Below are positions 51,918-62,144 of a DNA stretch of 64,000 nucleotides, in pieces. The stretch lies in the NCBI GenBank assembly GCA_029541985.1, contig CP095414.1:2281001-2345000 (forward strand), given 5' to 3'. The DNA is from Bacteroidales bacterium F22 (GTDB lineage Bacteria > Bacteroidota > Bacteroidia > Bacteroidales > Bacteroidaceae). A model generated the notes under the pieces. It searched no databases. It was not told the DNA's origin and saw only the letters and a list, made by a program, of their open reading frames with translations. Within the stretch, counting starts at the first letter, position 1, and each line of letters begins with the position of its first letter. A program made the position numbers and the translations under genes.

Positions 51918-54082
51918 TCAACTATCTGTTGTAGGAAGTCGATTACGTCTTCCTGCAATGGTATATTATATTTAGCAATATCAGAACTCTTACCTATCTT
52001 GACTGAATAAGCCGATGGGGGGAGAATTCTGAACATATCTTCATCCGTCACATCGTCTCCTAAACAAAGAATAAAGTCGTAGTCATTCTCTTTCAAAAGT
52101 TCTTCTGTTCCAGTAGATTTGGATATCAGAGCTGTTTTGATTTCGACAATTTTATTACCTCGCATCACTTGGAGACCTAGTCGGCTACAGAGTGTCATCA
52201 GTGCATTCATGAGTTGCTTCTCACGTAAGATACCTAACCAATTATCTACATTTCTGAAATGCCAAACAAGAGCAGTTTCTTTCTCTTCTAGATAAGCACC
52301 TGGAGTGGAATCCACAAAGGATTGTAGAATGCGAAGTAATTCTTTGTTCCAATCTATTTTTACGACACGTTCATGCCATATTCCTTCTTTCTTATAAGCA
52401 GCACCGTGTTCAGCCTCTAAATCAATAGAAAGTGTGCCAAACCAATCCTCTAAATTTTTACGATCACGTCCACTATTTAAGAGTAAATGATTCTTCTTGT
52501 CTTCATTGAATCTCTCGAGTAAGTCTAGTACATTCTTACGAGGAAAGGCTTCTTCTGCATGATTGTAGAAGGCAGAGAGTGTCCCATCGTAGTCGAACAA
52601 CAATAGACGATTCTTGGCTTTGTGATAATCTTTTTTGATTTGTTTGATTAGTGTGGGTGAAAGAACCTTGGCATTGTTTCTTGTGTTTTCAAGATACATA
52701 TTGGTAATCTCTCCGACAAAGTTATGTGCCCAACGTCTGACATCATAGGTCGAAATCCTTTTTTGCATGGCACGCAATCGACTCATCTGCTCATCTACCG
52801 GCATTCTTAGTGCTTCCACGATTGATGCTTCAATCTGGTTGATATCGTTCGGATTAATAATAATCGCTTTGTTCAATTCTATAGCAGCACCCGCCATCTC
52901 ACTGAGAATAAGTACGCCTGGTGAGTTTCGTTTCGACGCAATATATTCCTTAGCAACTAGATTCATCCCATCTCTCAAGGGAGTGATGAGTGCAATGTCA
53001 GCTCTATTATACATCGCTGATAATTCTTCAAACTCTAGGCTATGATAGAAATAATAAATAGGTGTCCAACCGATAGTGGAATATTTACCATTCAAGGAAC
53101 TGATTGCTTCATCTATCCTTCTTTTCAATTGAGCATAGCGAGCTACCTTATCTCGTGAAGGAACAGTGACCATGACTAGGGAAACCTTGTTGTGATATTC
53201 AGGATAATCTTTTAGGAACTTAGCAAATCCTTTGATACGATGAATGATTCCTTTACTGTAATCGAGTCTGTCGACAGAGAGAATCAATCGACTATTGCCA
53301 TAGTTCTCACATATAATTTTAGAGAATTTCTTTACAGCAGCTGTATTTGGTGCACCATGGTATTTCTTGTAATTGATGCCCATAGGGAATGCATTTACCT
53401 GTACACTTCGTCTACCTACATTTGTTCTGTCTAGCGTAAACTTTCTATGAAGTACTCGCTCTACGGTACTAATGAAGTGACGCATATAATCAGGGGTGTG
53501 AAAACCGATGAGGTCTGCACCAAGTAATCCATTAAGGAGTTCGGCACGCTCAGGTAGTACCCGGAAAAATTCGTATGAAGGGAATGGAACATGATGAAAG
53601 TATCCTATCTTAAGGTCTGCTATTTTATCTCTAAGCAATTGGGGGAGAAGCATCAATTGAAAATCCTGTACCCAGATGATATCTCCAGGGCGGATAACCT
53701 CTAACGTTTTCTCTGCAAAGATATGATTGACTTCTTTATATGTATTCCAATAGCGATTTTCAAATTCTATGTATGTGTAGAAATAATGAAACAAAGGCCA
53801 TAGGGTACTATTACTATATCCTTCATAGTAATAGTTAATTTGTTTTGTCGTCAGGAAGATGGGATGATAGTTACTTTTCTCAAGATTTTCCTTGACGGAA
53901 ACTCGTTCCTTCTTATTATCAACATTCATCCCTGGCCAGCCAATCCAATGTTTTTCCAGTTTGGTGTCTAAGGAATTTAATCCTGTGACTAATCCTCCTT
54001 CGCTGTTTTGAAATTCAATCTGTCCATCTTCGTTACGGAAGATTCTAATAGGTAATCTATTTGCAATAATAAAAAGTCTCAT
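51914..54082 (-). CDS. Bifunctional trehalose-6-phosphate synthase/phosphatase
   Basis: A 722-residue fusion. Residues 1-470 form a GT20 trehalose-6-phosphate synthase, with LPIRI near the N-terminus in place of the loop of OtsA, WVQDFQLMLLPQLL, GYFHHVPFPSYEFFRVLP, RLDYSKGIIHRI and LRDGMNLVAKEYIA. Residues about 490-722 form a HAD-type phosphatase (OtsB) with FDYDGTLSAF near 495 and CLGDDVTDEDMF near 680. Together they make trehalose from UDP-glucose and glucose 6-phosphate in the cytoplasm, usually for stress tolerance. Fusions of this order occur in Bacteroidota and eukaryotes. It is convergent with the GH15 gene. Confidence 0.93.
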   Translation of the reverse strand: MRLFIIANRLPIRIFRNEDGQIEFQNSEGGLVTGLNSLDTKLEKHWIGWPGMNVDNKKERVSVKENLEKSNYHPIFLTTKQINYYYEGYSNSTLWPLFHYFYTYIEFENRYWNTYKEVNHIFAEKTLEVIRPGDIIWVQDFQLMLLPQLLRDKIADLKIGYFHHVPFPSYEFFRVLPERAELLNGLLGADLIGFHTPDYMRHFISTVERVLHRKFTLDRTNVGRRSVQVNAFPMGINYKKYHGAPNTAAVKKFSKIICENYGNSRLILSVDRLDYSKGIIHRIKGFAKFLKDYPEYHNKVSLVMVTVPSRDKVARYAQLKRRIDEAISSLNGKYSTIGWTPIYYFYHSLEFEELSAMYNRADIALITPLRDGMNLVAKEYIASKRNSPGVLILSEMAGAAIELNKAIIINPNDINQIEASIVEALRMPVDEQMSRLRAMQKRISTYDVRRWAHNFVGEITNMYLENTRNNAKVLSPTLIKQIKKDYHKAKNRLLLFDYDGTLSAFYNHAEEAFPRKNVLDLLERFNEDKKNHLLLNSGRDRKNLEDWFGTLSIDLEAEHGAAYKKEGIWHERVVKIDWNKELLRILQSFVDSTPGAYLEEKETALVWHFRNVDNWLGILREKQLMNALMTLCSRLGLQVMRGNKIVEIKTALISKSTGTEELLKENDYDFILCLGDDVTDEDMFRILPPSAYSVKIGKSSDIAKYNIPLQEDVIDFLQQIVD

Positions 54083-54238
54083 AAATGTATATACTGATTT
54101 GTGATAGTTACAATATACGAAGAAAAAAGAGATAATTGGCTAAAATTTTGCTTTTTGTTTAATAAAAGTGCTATTTTGTGTCAATTTGATAAAAATATGC
54201 CTATATTCAAGCTCTTATTGAAAAAAACAATATACAAG

Positions 54239-54421
54239 ATGAAAAAGTTGACATACAAGCAGGCATTGCTCATTTATATCATTTCTGTAGGTCTCCTCTT
54301 GATTGCATGTGCGATATCCGTATTTGTCGAGAAGAACTTTAAACCAATTTTCATGAGTACTTTCCTTATCCTTTTGGGCTCTATTGGTTTGAGAACAATA
54401 AAGGATAAAGAGCGTCAATAG
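54239..54421 (+). CDS. Small membrane protein, 60 residues
   Basis: A 60-residue protein with two hydrophobic helices (about 9-27 and 34-52) and a basic C-terminus (RTIKDKERQ). I recognise no family. The frame is open back to 54101, but that extension lacks protein-like composition; MKKLTYKQALLIY is the better start. It lies between two minus-strand genes as the only plus-strand gene, so it must have its own promoter, which I could not place confidently. Protein-like composition and good membrane topology support it, but it remains hypothetical. Confidence 0.55.
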   Translation: MKKLTYKQALLIYIISVGLLLIACAISVFVEKNFKPIFMSTFLILLGSIGLRTIKDKERQ

Positions 54422-54447
54422 TAACCCCTTGGGTCTAGGGAAATCGG

Positions 54448-57333
54448 TTAGGATTTAGTTACTTCCTGCAAAAATCTTGATAAGTTTACTTTTGAATCTA
54501 ACTTCATCTTTTTGCGTAGTCTGTAGCGGCTCACTTCTGCACTTTTGGGAGATATCCTTAATCGTTCTGCTATTTCTTTGGTGTTCATATTCATTCGTAA
54601 CAACGAACAAAGACGCATCTCATTGTTAGTCAGTTCGGGATACTTCTTGCGTAACTGTTCATAGAAGCCTTCTTGGCTTTGTTGGAAATGACGTTCAAAT
54701 TCTTTCCGATCTTGCTCTTGAGATTTTTGACGGTTCAATACTTGGATAATCTTGTTGTAATCATGCTTGGGAAATCGTCCATTTAAGTGAACATATACTT
54801 CATCTAAACTGTCTTTTACAGCTTGGAGCGCTTCGTCTTTTTGTACTAGGGCATTGTTTGTCAGTGTCAATTCACTATGCATCTTTTCGACTTGTTTTTT
54901 CATCAAGTCATTTTGTAATTCTTTGATTGCAGTCTTTTTCTCACGAATTTCTTGAGCATGTTTTAATCTCAATTTTCGTTCATTCTTTCTCAAGAGTAAT
55001 TTATATATGAGATACGTACTGTAAATGGTTAGAATGATAATCACGAGCAAAGTCAATCTTCCAAGATTTGTCCTGATAAAAGGATCGCTGACTTCTATGT
55101 AATATCTTTCTACATTGCTTTCGTTATGATCATCAAAGATAGCCTTTATTTCAATCGTGTATTTTCCCGCCTTTAATTTCCCTATGGATAGATGTTCTTC
55201 GAAGGTGTGGTTCCATGGCACTATCTCTGTCGTCTTATCAGAGAGAATGCGCCATCTATAGCGTATCAAGTTGGGCGTGTAATTTGCACTTCGATAAAAT
55301 AACTGTATGTTGTTGCTCGAGGCACTTAGTTTAATAGGTTCTTCTGAGATCGATGCTATGGGAAGTTCTCTCGAAATATTATGATTAATCGTTATGGCCT
55401 TGTTCATATTTAAAGGATATTTCTTATAGCTATAAGCAGTGTCTCTTTTGATTACTCCAATCCCTTTCTCAAGACAGAAAATGATTTTATCTTTCAGAAT
55501 GGATATGTTTTGAAATTTGTCAGGAAAGATGTATTTGTCTTCGAAGAAATAGGTCTTTTCCATTTCATAATGGCCATTCTTATTTGCAACAAGCATGGCA
55601 CTGTTTGCTGTGCAGAGCCAAAAATGATGGTTATCTTGAACTGTAATATTCGTACATCGTTGTCCTTCTTTAAAGAGATTGTTCATCTTCTCATTTGGAA
55701 TCAACTTATCGTTTAGGGAATCATAAATAAAAAATCCATCTGCATTGCATACCACAAGATGTCCATCAATATAGGCCATATGTAAATTGTATGAGTTGCT
55801 GAGTCCATCTGACTTGTTGAACTTCTTTATTGCATTAAGTTGCCGATTTTCTATATCGAGATAGGCTTGGAACAAGCCTTCATGTTCTCCGATGACCCAT
55901 AAATGATTTTGAGCATCGAAGAGGGCATCGGTACAAGTGTTGTCTATGCCTTCAACTAAGCCCTCAAAATGTAATTTCTCATCAGAAGTCCTATCTTGTT
56001 GAGTGGAAATAATGCTCATCCTATAGTAGTTAGTCGATAAGAAACCACTCGCATTGGGCAATTTGACTAGCGAAGTCGAACCTCCTCCATCGTTGCATAC
56101 CAGCCTAACTTGTGTCCCTTTAATCTCAAATAAGCCATTGTTAGCTCCACAAAACAATTTGTTATCGAAACGTTTGATATACCATATGTGCCCATTTACA
56201 GCAGGTATTCGTTTGAGGTTTTCAAATTCAAATGTGGTGAGTCCTTGCTCATTGGGGGTATAATAAATCCCATTGTTGGTTCCAATATATAGGTAATTAT
56301 CCGTTTCGAACACTTGCGTAATCAATCCTGGATTGTTTTTCATGTCAATGAAATAATTCATCTCTGCATCAAAATGAATGATTGAAATCCCATTGTCTGT
56401 GGCTAGATAGATACTCTTATCAGCATTGATTCCCATATTGAGTATGGTGTTGTTAACTAATCCTGTACGTTTGTTTATATGGGTTAGAATGTTTCCTTGT
56501 TTTGAGATAAGATAAATTCCGTCCTCTAAGGTTCCTATCATGAAAGTGCTATCACTAACTATCATTCCTCTATTGATGTTCTTATGGCTCAATGGAACGG
56601 TAGCAGATGCATGCCATGGCTTTAATTTTCCTTCTTTCAAGAAGAAGAATCCTTGATGTTGTGTCCCAATCAATACGCTTTCATGTTCCCATGGTAGGAA
56701 AAAACTGATGTTATTTATTTTCTCTGTGTTCGGAATAATCTGAGCGTTGGTGCCCACAATCTTCATGATTCCTCTATCTTTGGCTTCTACATAGATGGTC
56801 TCATCAATCTTATTGTGTGTTAGACTTTTTATATTGACTATTGTGGTCCATTTTCCAGTACTATTATCACGAATATAGATATTCTGATAGCTCTGAAAAT
56901 ACATCGCTTGGGTTGTCTTACTGATATCCCAGATGAGTTCCTGCTTCATCTTGAGTCTTATCTCTGCAGGAACAATGGATTGGTAGATGAGGTGACCATA
57001 CTGATTTCTGCTCCAATAGCCAAAATCACAATATCCCCCAGAGTAGATTCGTTTCGTCTCATGATCATAGTATAGTGACTGTACGACCATATCGTTGACC
57101 GTTTTGTGAAGAACCCAGTGTTTACCATCATATTCCAATAGGCCACTATCATTTCCGACATAAGTATATCCTCTCTCATCAAAACATATGGCCCAATTTT
57201 GGGAAGCAGCTCGATAATCAAGACGTGTAAAATTACTTATATACGGTTTGCTTGCATAGCCATCTATACAGTTGAAAGACAAGATAACGATAGCGATAAA
57301 AAGTAAGTGATTAAAAATTGAAAATATTTTCAT
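54448..57333 (-). CDS. SusR-like membrane-spanning transcriptional regulator
   Basis: A 961-residue sensor-regulator. A signal peptide (to about GYASKP) precedes a two-bladed-propeller type periplasmic sensor of Reg_prop repeats (about 30-650; for example YVGNDSGLLEYDGKHW, NNTILNMGINADKSIYLATD). Then come a Y_Y_Y domain (about 665-748), a transmembrane helix (about 758-780), a coiled coil (about 780-860) and a C-terminal LuxR-type HTH (about 895-955; NTKEIAERLRISPKSAEVSR). It lacks kinase domains, so it resembles SusR, which senses an oligosaccharide in the periplasm and activates transcription directly. It is divergent from the second PUL and very likely controls it. Confidence 0.88.
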   Translation of the reverse strand: MKIFSIFNHLLFIAIVILSFNCIDGYASKPYISNFTRLDYRAASQNWAICFDERGYTYVGNDSGLLEYDGKHWVLHKTVNDMVVQSLYYDHETKRIYSGGYCDFGYWSRNQYGHLIYQSIVPAEIRLKMKQELIWDISKTTQAMYFQSYQNIYIRDNSTGKWTTIVNIKSLTHNKIDETIYVEAKDRGIMKIVGTNAQIIPNTEKINNISFFLPWEHESVLIGTQHQGFFFLKEGKLKPWHASATVPLSHKNINRGMIVSDSTFMIGTLEDGIYLISKQGNILTHINKRTGLVNNTILNMGINADKSIYLATDNGISIIHFDAEMNYFIDMKNNPGLITQVFETDNYLYIGTNNGIYYTPNEQGLTTFEFENLKRIPAVNGHIWYIKRFDNKLFCGANNGLFEIKGTQVRLVCNDGGGSTSLVKLPNASGFLSTNYYRMSIISTQQDRTSDEKLHFEGLVEGIDNTCTDALFDAQNHLWVIGEHEGLFQAYLDIENRQLNAIKKFNKSDGLSNSYNLHMAYIDGHLVVCNADGFFIYDSLNDKLIPNEKMNNLFKEGQRCTNITVQDNHHFWLCTANSAMLVANKNGHYEMEKTYFFEDKYIFPDKFQNISILKDKIIFCLEKGIGVIKRDTAYSYKKYPLNMNKAITINHNISRELPIASISEEPIKLSASSNNIQLFYRSANYTPNLIRYRWRILSDKTTEIVPWNHTFEEHLSIGKLKAGKYTIEIKAIFDDHNESNVERYYIEVSDPFIRTNLGRLTLLVIIILTIYSTYLIYKLLLRKNERKLRLKHAQEIREKKTAIKELQNDLMKKQVEKMHSELTLTNNALVQKDEALQAVKDSLDEVYVHLNGRFPKHDYNKIIQVLNRQKSQEQDRKEFERHFQQSQEGFYEQLRKKYPELTNNEMRLCSLLRMNMNTKEIAERLRISPKSAEVSRYRLRKKMKLDSKVNLSRFLQEVTKS

Positions 57334-57434
57334 TGTGAATTGTTTTATATTAATCGTTTTTTTTATGATATCCTGAGCGCTGATAATCAGAGCTTTAGAT
57401 ACATTTGTAGTGGTAATGTTGGGGGAGTATTTTT

Positions 57435-57475
57435 TTTGTAGTGTTTGTATACCCTACAAATATATGGGGTAAATA
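57435..57475. promoter_or_regulatory. Candidate operator for the second PUL
   Basis: TTTGTAG (57435-57441) is mirrored by CTACAAA (57454-57460) with a 12-bp spacer, and an overlapping ACCC/GGGT dyad lies alongside. The elements sit 27-52 bp upstream of the -7 box, where an activator would bind. No other long structure is seen in 57334-57538. Confidence 0.4.
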
Positions 57476-57486
57476 TATAGAAATAA

Positions 57487-57494
57487 TATCTTTG
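57487..57494 (+). promoter_or_regulatory. -7 element of the second PUL
   Basis: TATCTTTG lies 44 bp before the SusC ATG. No TTTG is found at -33, consistent with activator dependence. Confidence 0.6.
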
Positions 57495-57538
57495 TACCAA
57501 GCCTTATGATGGATTATAAATCAATTAAATAACTAGCT

Positions 57539-60529
57539 ATGAGAAAATTAATCTCCTTATTCTTTTTACTGTTTGTATTCGGTATATGGGTACAAGCTCA
57601 GTCTACAATGGTGGGTGGTGTTATCCTTGATGAATCTGGTGAACCGATTATTGGTGCAACCGTGTTGTCCAAGGAATCGCACAAAGGAACCATAACAGAT
57701 TTTGATGGTAAATATCAATTGTCTATTGAACCTACTGGAACGCTGGTCGTCTCTTATATGGGGTTTATAACCAAAGAAGTAGCGGTCAAAAATCAAACAA
57801 CAATCAATATTACTTTGCAAGAAGATTCTAAAAGTCTTGATGAAGTGGTTGTGATTGGTTACGGTTCTATGAAAACGAAAGACTTAACCTCATCGATTAC
57901 TACGGTCAAGTCAGATGAAATTCTTAAGAACCCAAATGCGAATGTCATGCAATCCTTACAGGGTAAGGTCGCAGGTATGCAAATCATCTCTTCTGGTGCT
58001 CCTGGAGCTTCTCCTACAGTACGTATTCGAGGGATTGGTTCTTATCCTGGATCTGGTAATACGAATCCCTTATATGTTGTTGATGGTGTTTTTTATGACA
58101 CGATTGATTTTTTGAATCCAAATGATATTGCTAGTACTTCTGTACTAAAAGATGCTTCGGCATCTGCTATCTATGGAGTACGCGCAGCCAATGGCGTCGT
58201 ATTAATCGAAACCAAAAGTGGTCATAAAAACGAGAAAGCAAAAATAGAGTACAATGGCTATTATGGAGTACAAGTAGCACAGAATGTATTGAAGATGGCT
58301 AACTCGCAACAATATACAAACTATATGTTGCAAAGTGGTTCGGCTGCAAATATTCAGAGTGTAGAAGATGCTATGTTGCGTTTCGGACGTAGTCGAGTAG
58401 ATGCTTCTATTCCTGCTCCAAATACTAATTGGTATGATGAAATCTTACGAACTGCAGAGACACAAAATCATGCTATCAGTATCTCTGGGGGTACCGACAA
58501 AGCTGCTTATGCATTGGGTGGATCTTATTTCTCACAAGATGGTATCTTGGATATGGAAAATGATTTCGAACGAATTAACTTGCGAGCCAAACTAGATTTT
58601 GATGCAAATGAATGGTTGAAAGTCGGAGGAAATGTAATCATATCTAATATCAAAGCTCATGGTGCAAATAACAGTGCTTTTCAAGTTGCTTATTTTGCTC
58701 CTCCTATCATGCCTGTAATGGATCCAACTAATACGGAAGCTACTCCTACTGCTTATTCTTCTGCTGAGACTATCGGTTTCAGAGATGGAAAGAATCCAAT
58801 GGTCTATATGGATAATACAAATAATCTTAGTGAAACAAAGAAAAATTTAGTCACTTTCTATGCTAAGTTCAATCTTATTCCAGAGAAATTAACTTTCAAA
58901 ACGACCTTCTCGGATAATTTTACGAGTGTCAATTCCCGTAATGTGAATAAGGCGTATTACCTATCTCCTAATGCACAACGTAAAGATGATTCTGTGACTA
59001 AGAATTTCTCTAAGTATGAAAATAAAACATGGGATAATGTATTGACCTATAAAGATCAATTCGGTGACCATAGTCTTACTGCCATGTTAGGTACTTCCTT
59101 TCAGGATAATTCTTATTCTGGTTTATGGGCTGAAGGACTAAACTTCCCTATCGATAGCCAACAGACCTGGTATATTAGTCAAGCAGAAGACGTGCCATCG
59201 CAAAGTGTAGGTGATGATGGTTTGCATCAGTATGCGATGTCTTATTTTGGACGTGTCAATTATAGTTACAAGAATCGTTATATGCTCTATGGTACTGTCC
59301 GTAGAGATGGTACTTCTAAGTATCAAGAGAAATGGGGTATCTTTCCTACTATTGGCCTCGGTTGGGTAATCAGCGAAGAGAATTTCTTTGATGTTCCTCA
59401 AATCGATTTTTTGAAGATTCGTGCATCATATGGTAAATTAGGAAACAATTCTGTCGCTGCATCATCAGGAAGCAATACAACTACGGTAGAGACAGTGGCT
59501 CTCAATGACCAATTGTACTCAGGAACGACTACTTCAAGTACCTATTCTGAATTGGAATGGGAAGAAATCTATGAGACGAACATTGGGATTACGGCTCAGG
59601 CATTTGATAGTCGATTGTCTGCCGATATGGATTATTATAAACGTAAGACAGACAATGCCGTCATATATGTCAACAATCCTTTGATTGGAGGTAGTGTACG
59701 TAAAAATGCTGGAACAATTGAAAATTCTGGTTTTGAAGTTGCCCTTAGTTGGCAAGATAAGATTGGTGATTTTAACTATGGGGTATCGGGCAATATAGCC
59801 ACATTGAAAAATGAAGTAACCTCTCTTTATGGACAACAATATCTAGATGGAGGTTCTGCCGAATTTAGACAACGAACTATCTTAGGAGAAAGTTTGCTTG
59901 CTTTCTATGGTTGGAAAACAGATGGTGTCTATCAGAATGCTCAGGAAATAGCTGACGACCCGATTGCGGTAGCTAATCAATTAGAACCTGGAGATTATAG
60001 ATTCAAGGATGTGAATAATGATGGCGTGTTAGATTCTGAAGACCGAGTAGTACTTGGCTCTTTTATGCCAGACTTTACTTATGGTCTGAATTTCAATGTA
60101 GCTTATAAACAATGGGAATTGTCAGTGTCAACTTATGGACAATCTGGAAATAAGATTCTGAACCGTAAACGGGGTGAAATCATCTGGACTAACGATGGAA
60201 ATATAGATGCTGATTTGGCTTCAAATCTTTGGCATGGAGAGGGTACAAGTAATAAATATGTATCTGCTGCTGGCTTAAGTAAATCATGGAATCAAAAGAT
60301 GAGTGATTACTTTGTAGAGAGTGGTGATTTCTTCAGAATACAGAATATTCAGTTGGCGTACAATGTACATGCAGCTAATTGGCCAGTTATGCGTATCTCA
60401 TTAACTGCCGAGAAGCCATTTACATTTACAAACTACAATGGATTCAATCCTGAGGTGGCTGATGGTATCGATAATCAAACATACCCTATAGCTTCTACCT
60501 ATACTCTCGGACTAAACATTAAATTTTAA
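57539..60529 (+). CDS. SusC/RagA-like TonB-linked outer membrane protein (PUL 2)
   Basis: A 996-residue SusC transporter. It has a signal peptide (to about WVQAQ), a carboxypeptidase-regulatory-like domain (about 25-95; VGGVILDESGEPIIGATVLS), the SusC box DEVVVIGYGSMKTKDLTSSI, the plug with VRIRGIGSYPGSGNTNPLYV, and a barrel ending TYTLGLNIKF. It imports the oligosaccharide held by the SusD partner encoded 12 bp downstream. Expression probably depends on the divergent SusR-like protein. By association with the GH144-like gene downstream, the substrate may be a beta-1,2-glucan. Confidence 0.95.
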   Translation: MRKLISLFFLLFVFGIWVQAQSTMVGGVILDESGEPIIGATVLSKESHKGTITDFDGKYQLSIEPTGTLVVSYMGFITKEVAVKNQTTINITLQEDSKSLDEVVVIGYGSMKTKDLTSSITTVKSDEILKNPNANVMQSLQGKVAGMQIISSGAPGASPTVRIRGIGSYPGSGNTNPLYVVDGVFYDTIDFLNPNDIASTSVLKDASASAIYGVRAANGVVLIETKSGHKNEKAKIEYNGYYGVQVAQNVLKMANSQQYTNYMLQSGSAANIQSVEDAMLRFGRSRVDASIPAPNTNWYDEILRTAETQNHAISISGGTDKAAYALGGSYFSQDGILDMENDFERINLRAKLDFDANEWLKVGGNVIISNIKAHGANNSAFQVAYFAPPIMPVMDPTNTEATPTAYSSAETIGFRDGKNPMVYMDNTNNLSETKKNLVTFYAKFNLIPEKLTFKTTFSDNFTSVNSRNVNKAYYLSPNAQRKDDSVTKNFSKYENKTWDNVLTYKDQFGDHSLTAMLGTSFQDNSYSGLWAEGLNFPIDSQQTWYISQAEDVPSQSVGDDGLHQYAMSYFGRVNYSYKNRYMLYGTVRRDGTSKYQEKWGIFPTIGLGWVISEENFFDVPQIDFLKIRASYGKLGNNSVAASSGSNTTTVETVALNDQLYSGTTTSSTYSELEWEEIYETNIGITAQAFDSRLSADMDYYKRKTDNAVIYVNNPLIGGSVRKNAGTIENSGFEVALSWQDKIGDFNYGVSGNIATLKNEVTSLYGQQYLDGGSAEFRQRTILGESLLAFYGWKTDGVYQNAQEIADDPIAVANQLEPGDYRFKDVNNDGVLDSEDRVVLGSFMPDFTYGLNFNVAYKQWELSVSTYGQSGNKILNRKRGEIIWTNDGNIDADLASNLWHGEGTSNKYVSAAGLSKSWNQKMSDYFVESGDFFRIQNIQLAYNVHAANWPVMRISLTAEKPFTFTNYNGFNPEVADGIDNQTYPIASTYTLGLNIKF

Positions 60530-60541
60530 TTGCCCCTAATT

Positions 60542-62119
60542 ATGAAAAATATATTTACTTATTTTGCACTTGGATTCGGACTCTTTGTAGGAAATGTACT
60601 CTTCACCTCTTGTGAAGATAAACTGGATGAACCTGCTGAAAATCAAGTGACGAGTTCTGAAATTGATTATTCTCAATCACAGAATATGATCCAACCGATA
60701 TTGGGTTTGTATTCCAAAACCTATGCTATTGGTTGGGAAGTACTCCCTTGTCTAAATGTGCGAGGTGACGATGTTAATCACGGTGGCGAAGGTGACCAAC
60801 AAGCATTTGCTGATATTGATAACTATATATATGATAATAACTTCTGGATGATAAATTCTGCTTGGGAAGCTCAATATCGTAATATTATCACTTCTTATGC
60901 TACTAAAGATCAACTTGAGGCTTATAAGGAGGCTGGAGCTGATGCATCTAAGGCGGACCAATATATGGCCGAGAGTGATGTCATCAAGGCATGGTATTTA
61001 CTTTCTCTTGTTCGTAATTTCAATAAGATATTGATTCCAAAAGCAAGTGACCCTTCATTGATGCTTAACCAATCACTGGTGTCTCAAACTGATGGATATC
61101 AATATATCGTAGATGAGATGGAGCGTGTGGAAGACCAGTTGCCTGCAGTTAGACCTGGTGAACGAACAGATATACCAGGTGGAGTGACCAGATATACAGC
61201 GCTTGCTATCGAGATGCTTGCTAATCTAGAATTAAATAATTGGGATGCTGCGGCTAAAAATGCAGGAGATATCATCGGGTCGAACAAATTCGAACTCATG
61301 AGTGATTACTATCAATTATTCAAGACTCCGGGTAAATTATGTAAAGAGAATATCTTTGAATTGCAATATTCCGATTTTGGGACTGGTTCAGGTGACAATA
61401 AAAGTCATCTTTGGGCTTTCTATGGCCCTCAGGGATGGACACCAAAAATCACTGGTGCTGGTTCAGGATGGGGATTCTGGGAACCTTCTGAAAAATACAT
61501 TAAGTTTATGCTTGACCGCGGAGAGAAAACTCGTCTTCAAACTACAGTTCTATTTACTAACCGAGGGATAGCTGACTTAGAGACAGATTCTAAATATGCT
61601 ACCTTGCCTAGTTGGATTTCCAACACCACTCCATCAGGAGATGTCATTAACGACTATGCACGGGCATTGTTTGCATCTGGAAAGCATTATTTACCTTCTG
61701 ACCAATTGATTTCGGGACGTACTGAATATGGCTCTAATAAGAATTTTACGATGATTCGCTATGCTGAAGTACTCTTGTCTTATGCTGAAGCAGTTGTCAA
61801 TGGTGGAGCGATTCAAAATGGTATGTCTGCCGTAGATGCAGTGAATATAGTACGTACTCGTGCTGGACTTTCAAAATTAACTAGTGTCACTCTTGATGAT
61901 GTTTTGAATGAGAAATTTGCGGAATTAGCTTGTGAACAAGGACAACGATTCTGGGATTTACTTCGTTATAAGAAATATAATGAATTGAGTTATGATGGAC
62001 GTACCTTTACTGTGGACAAAGAATTTCTTCCTTATCCATTGAAACAAATAGATAGTTTACCCGTTTTAGCGAAAGAAGTAGCAGCCGAGACAGCAGCTAC
62101 TCAAAAATCAGCCCAATAA
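60542..62119 (+). CDS. SusD/RagB-like surface glycan-binding lipoprotein (PUL 2)
   Basis: A 525-residue SusD-family lipoprotein (lipobox FTSC, then EDKLDEPAENQVTSSEIDYS). The helical TPR-like part includes KADQYMAESDVIKAWYLLSL, and the C-terminal SusD domain has LNEKFAELACEQGQRFWDLL followed by the tryptic R-Y-K segment. It caps the preceding SusC. The start at 60542 is chosen over an in-frame TTG at 60530 because it begins the signal peptide. The gene is in tight order with its neighbours (12 bp and 25 bp gaps). Confidence 0.95.
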   Translation: MKNIFTYFALGFGLFVGNVLFTSCEDKLDEPAENQVTSSEIDYSQSQNMIQPILGLYSKTYAIGWEVLPCLNVRGDDVNHGGEGDQQAFADIDNYIYDNNFWMINSAWEAQYRNIITSYATKDQLEAYKEAGADASKADQYMAESDVIKAWYLLSLVRNFNKILIPKASDPSLMLNQSLVSQTDGYQYIVDEMERVEDQLPAVRPGERTDIPGGVTRYTALAIEMLANLELNNWDAAAKNAGDIIGSNKFELMSDYYQLFKTPGKLCKENIFELQYSDFGTGSGDNKSHLWAFYGPQGWTPKITGAGSGWGFWEPSEKYIKFMLDRGEKTRLQTTVLFTNRGIADLETDSKYATLPSWISNTTPSGDVINDYARALFASGKHYLPSDQLISGRTEYGSNKNFTMIRYAEVLLSYAEAVVNGGAIQNGMSAVDAVNIVRTRAGLSKLTSVTLDDVLNEKFAELACEQGQRFWDLLRYKKYNELSYDGRTFTVDKEFLPYPLKQIDSLPVLAKEVAAETAATQKSAQ

Positions 62120-62144
62120 ATTAATGACCGAAATAATAAAATCG

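Noticed and set aside
54101..54238. 46-codon N-terminal extension of the 60-residue membrane protein
   Set aside because: The composition is not protein-like and the extension overlaps the promoter region of the TPS/TPP gene; the internal ATG begins a clean hydrophobic protein.
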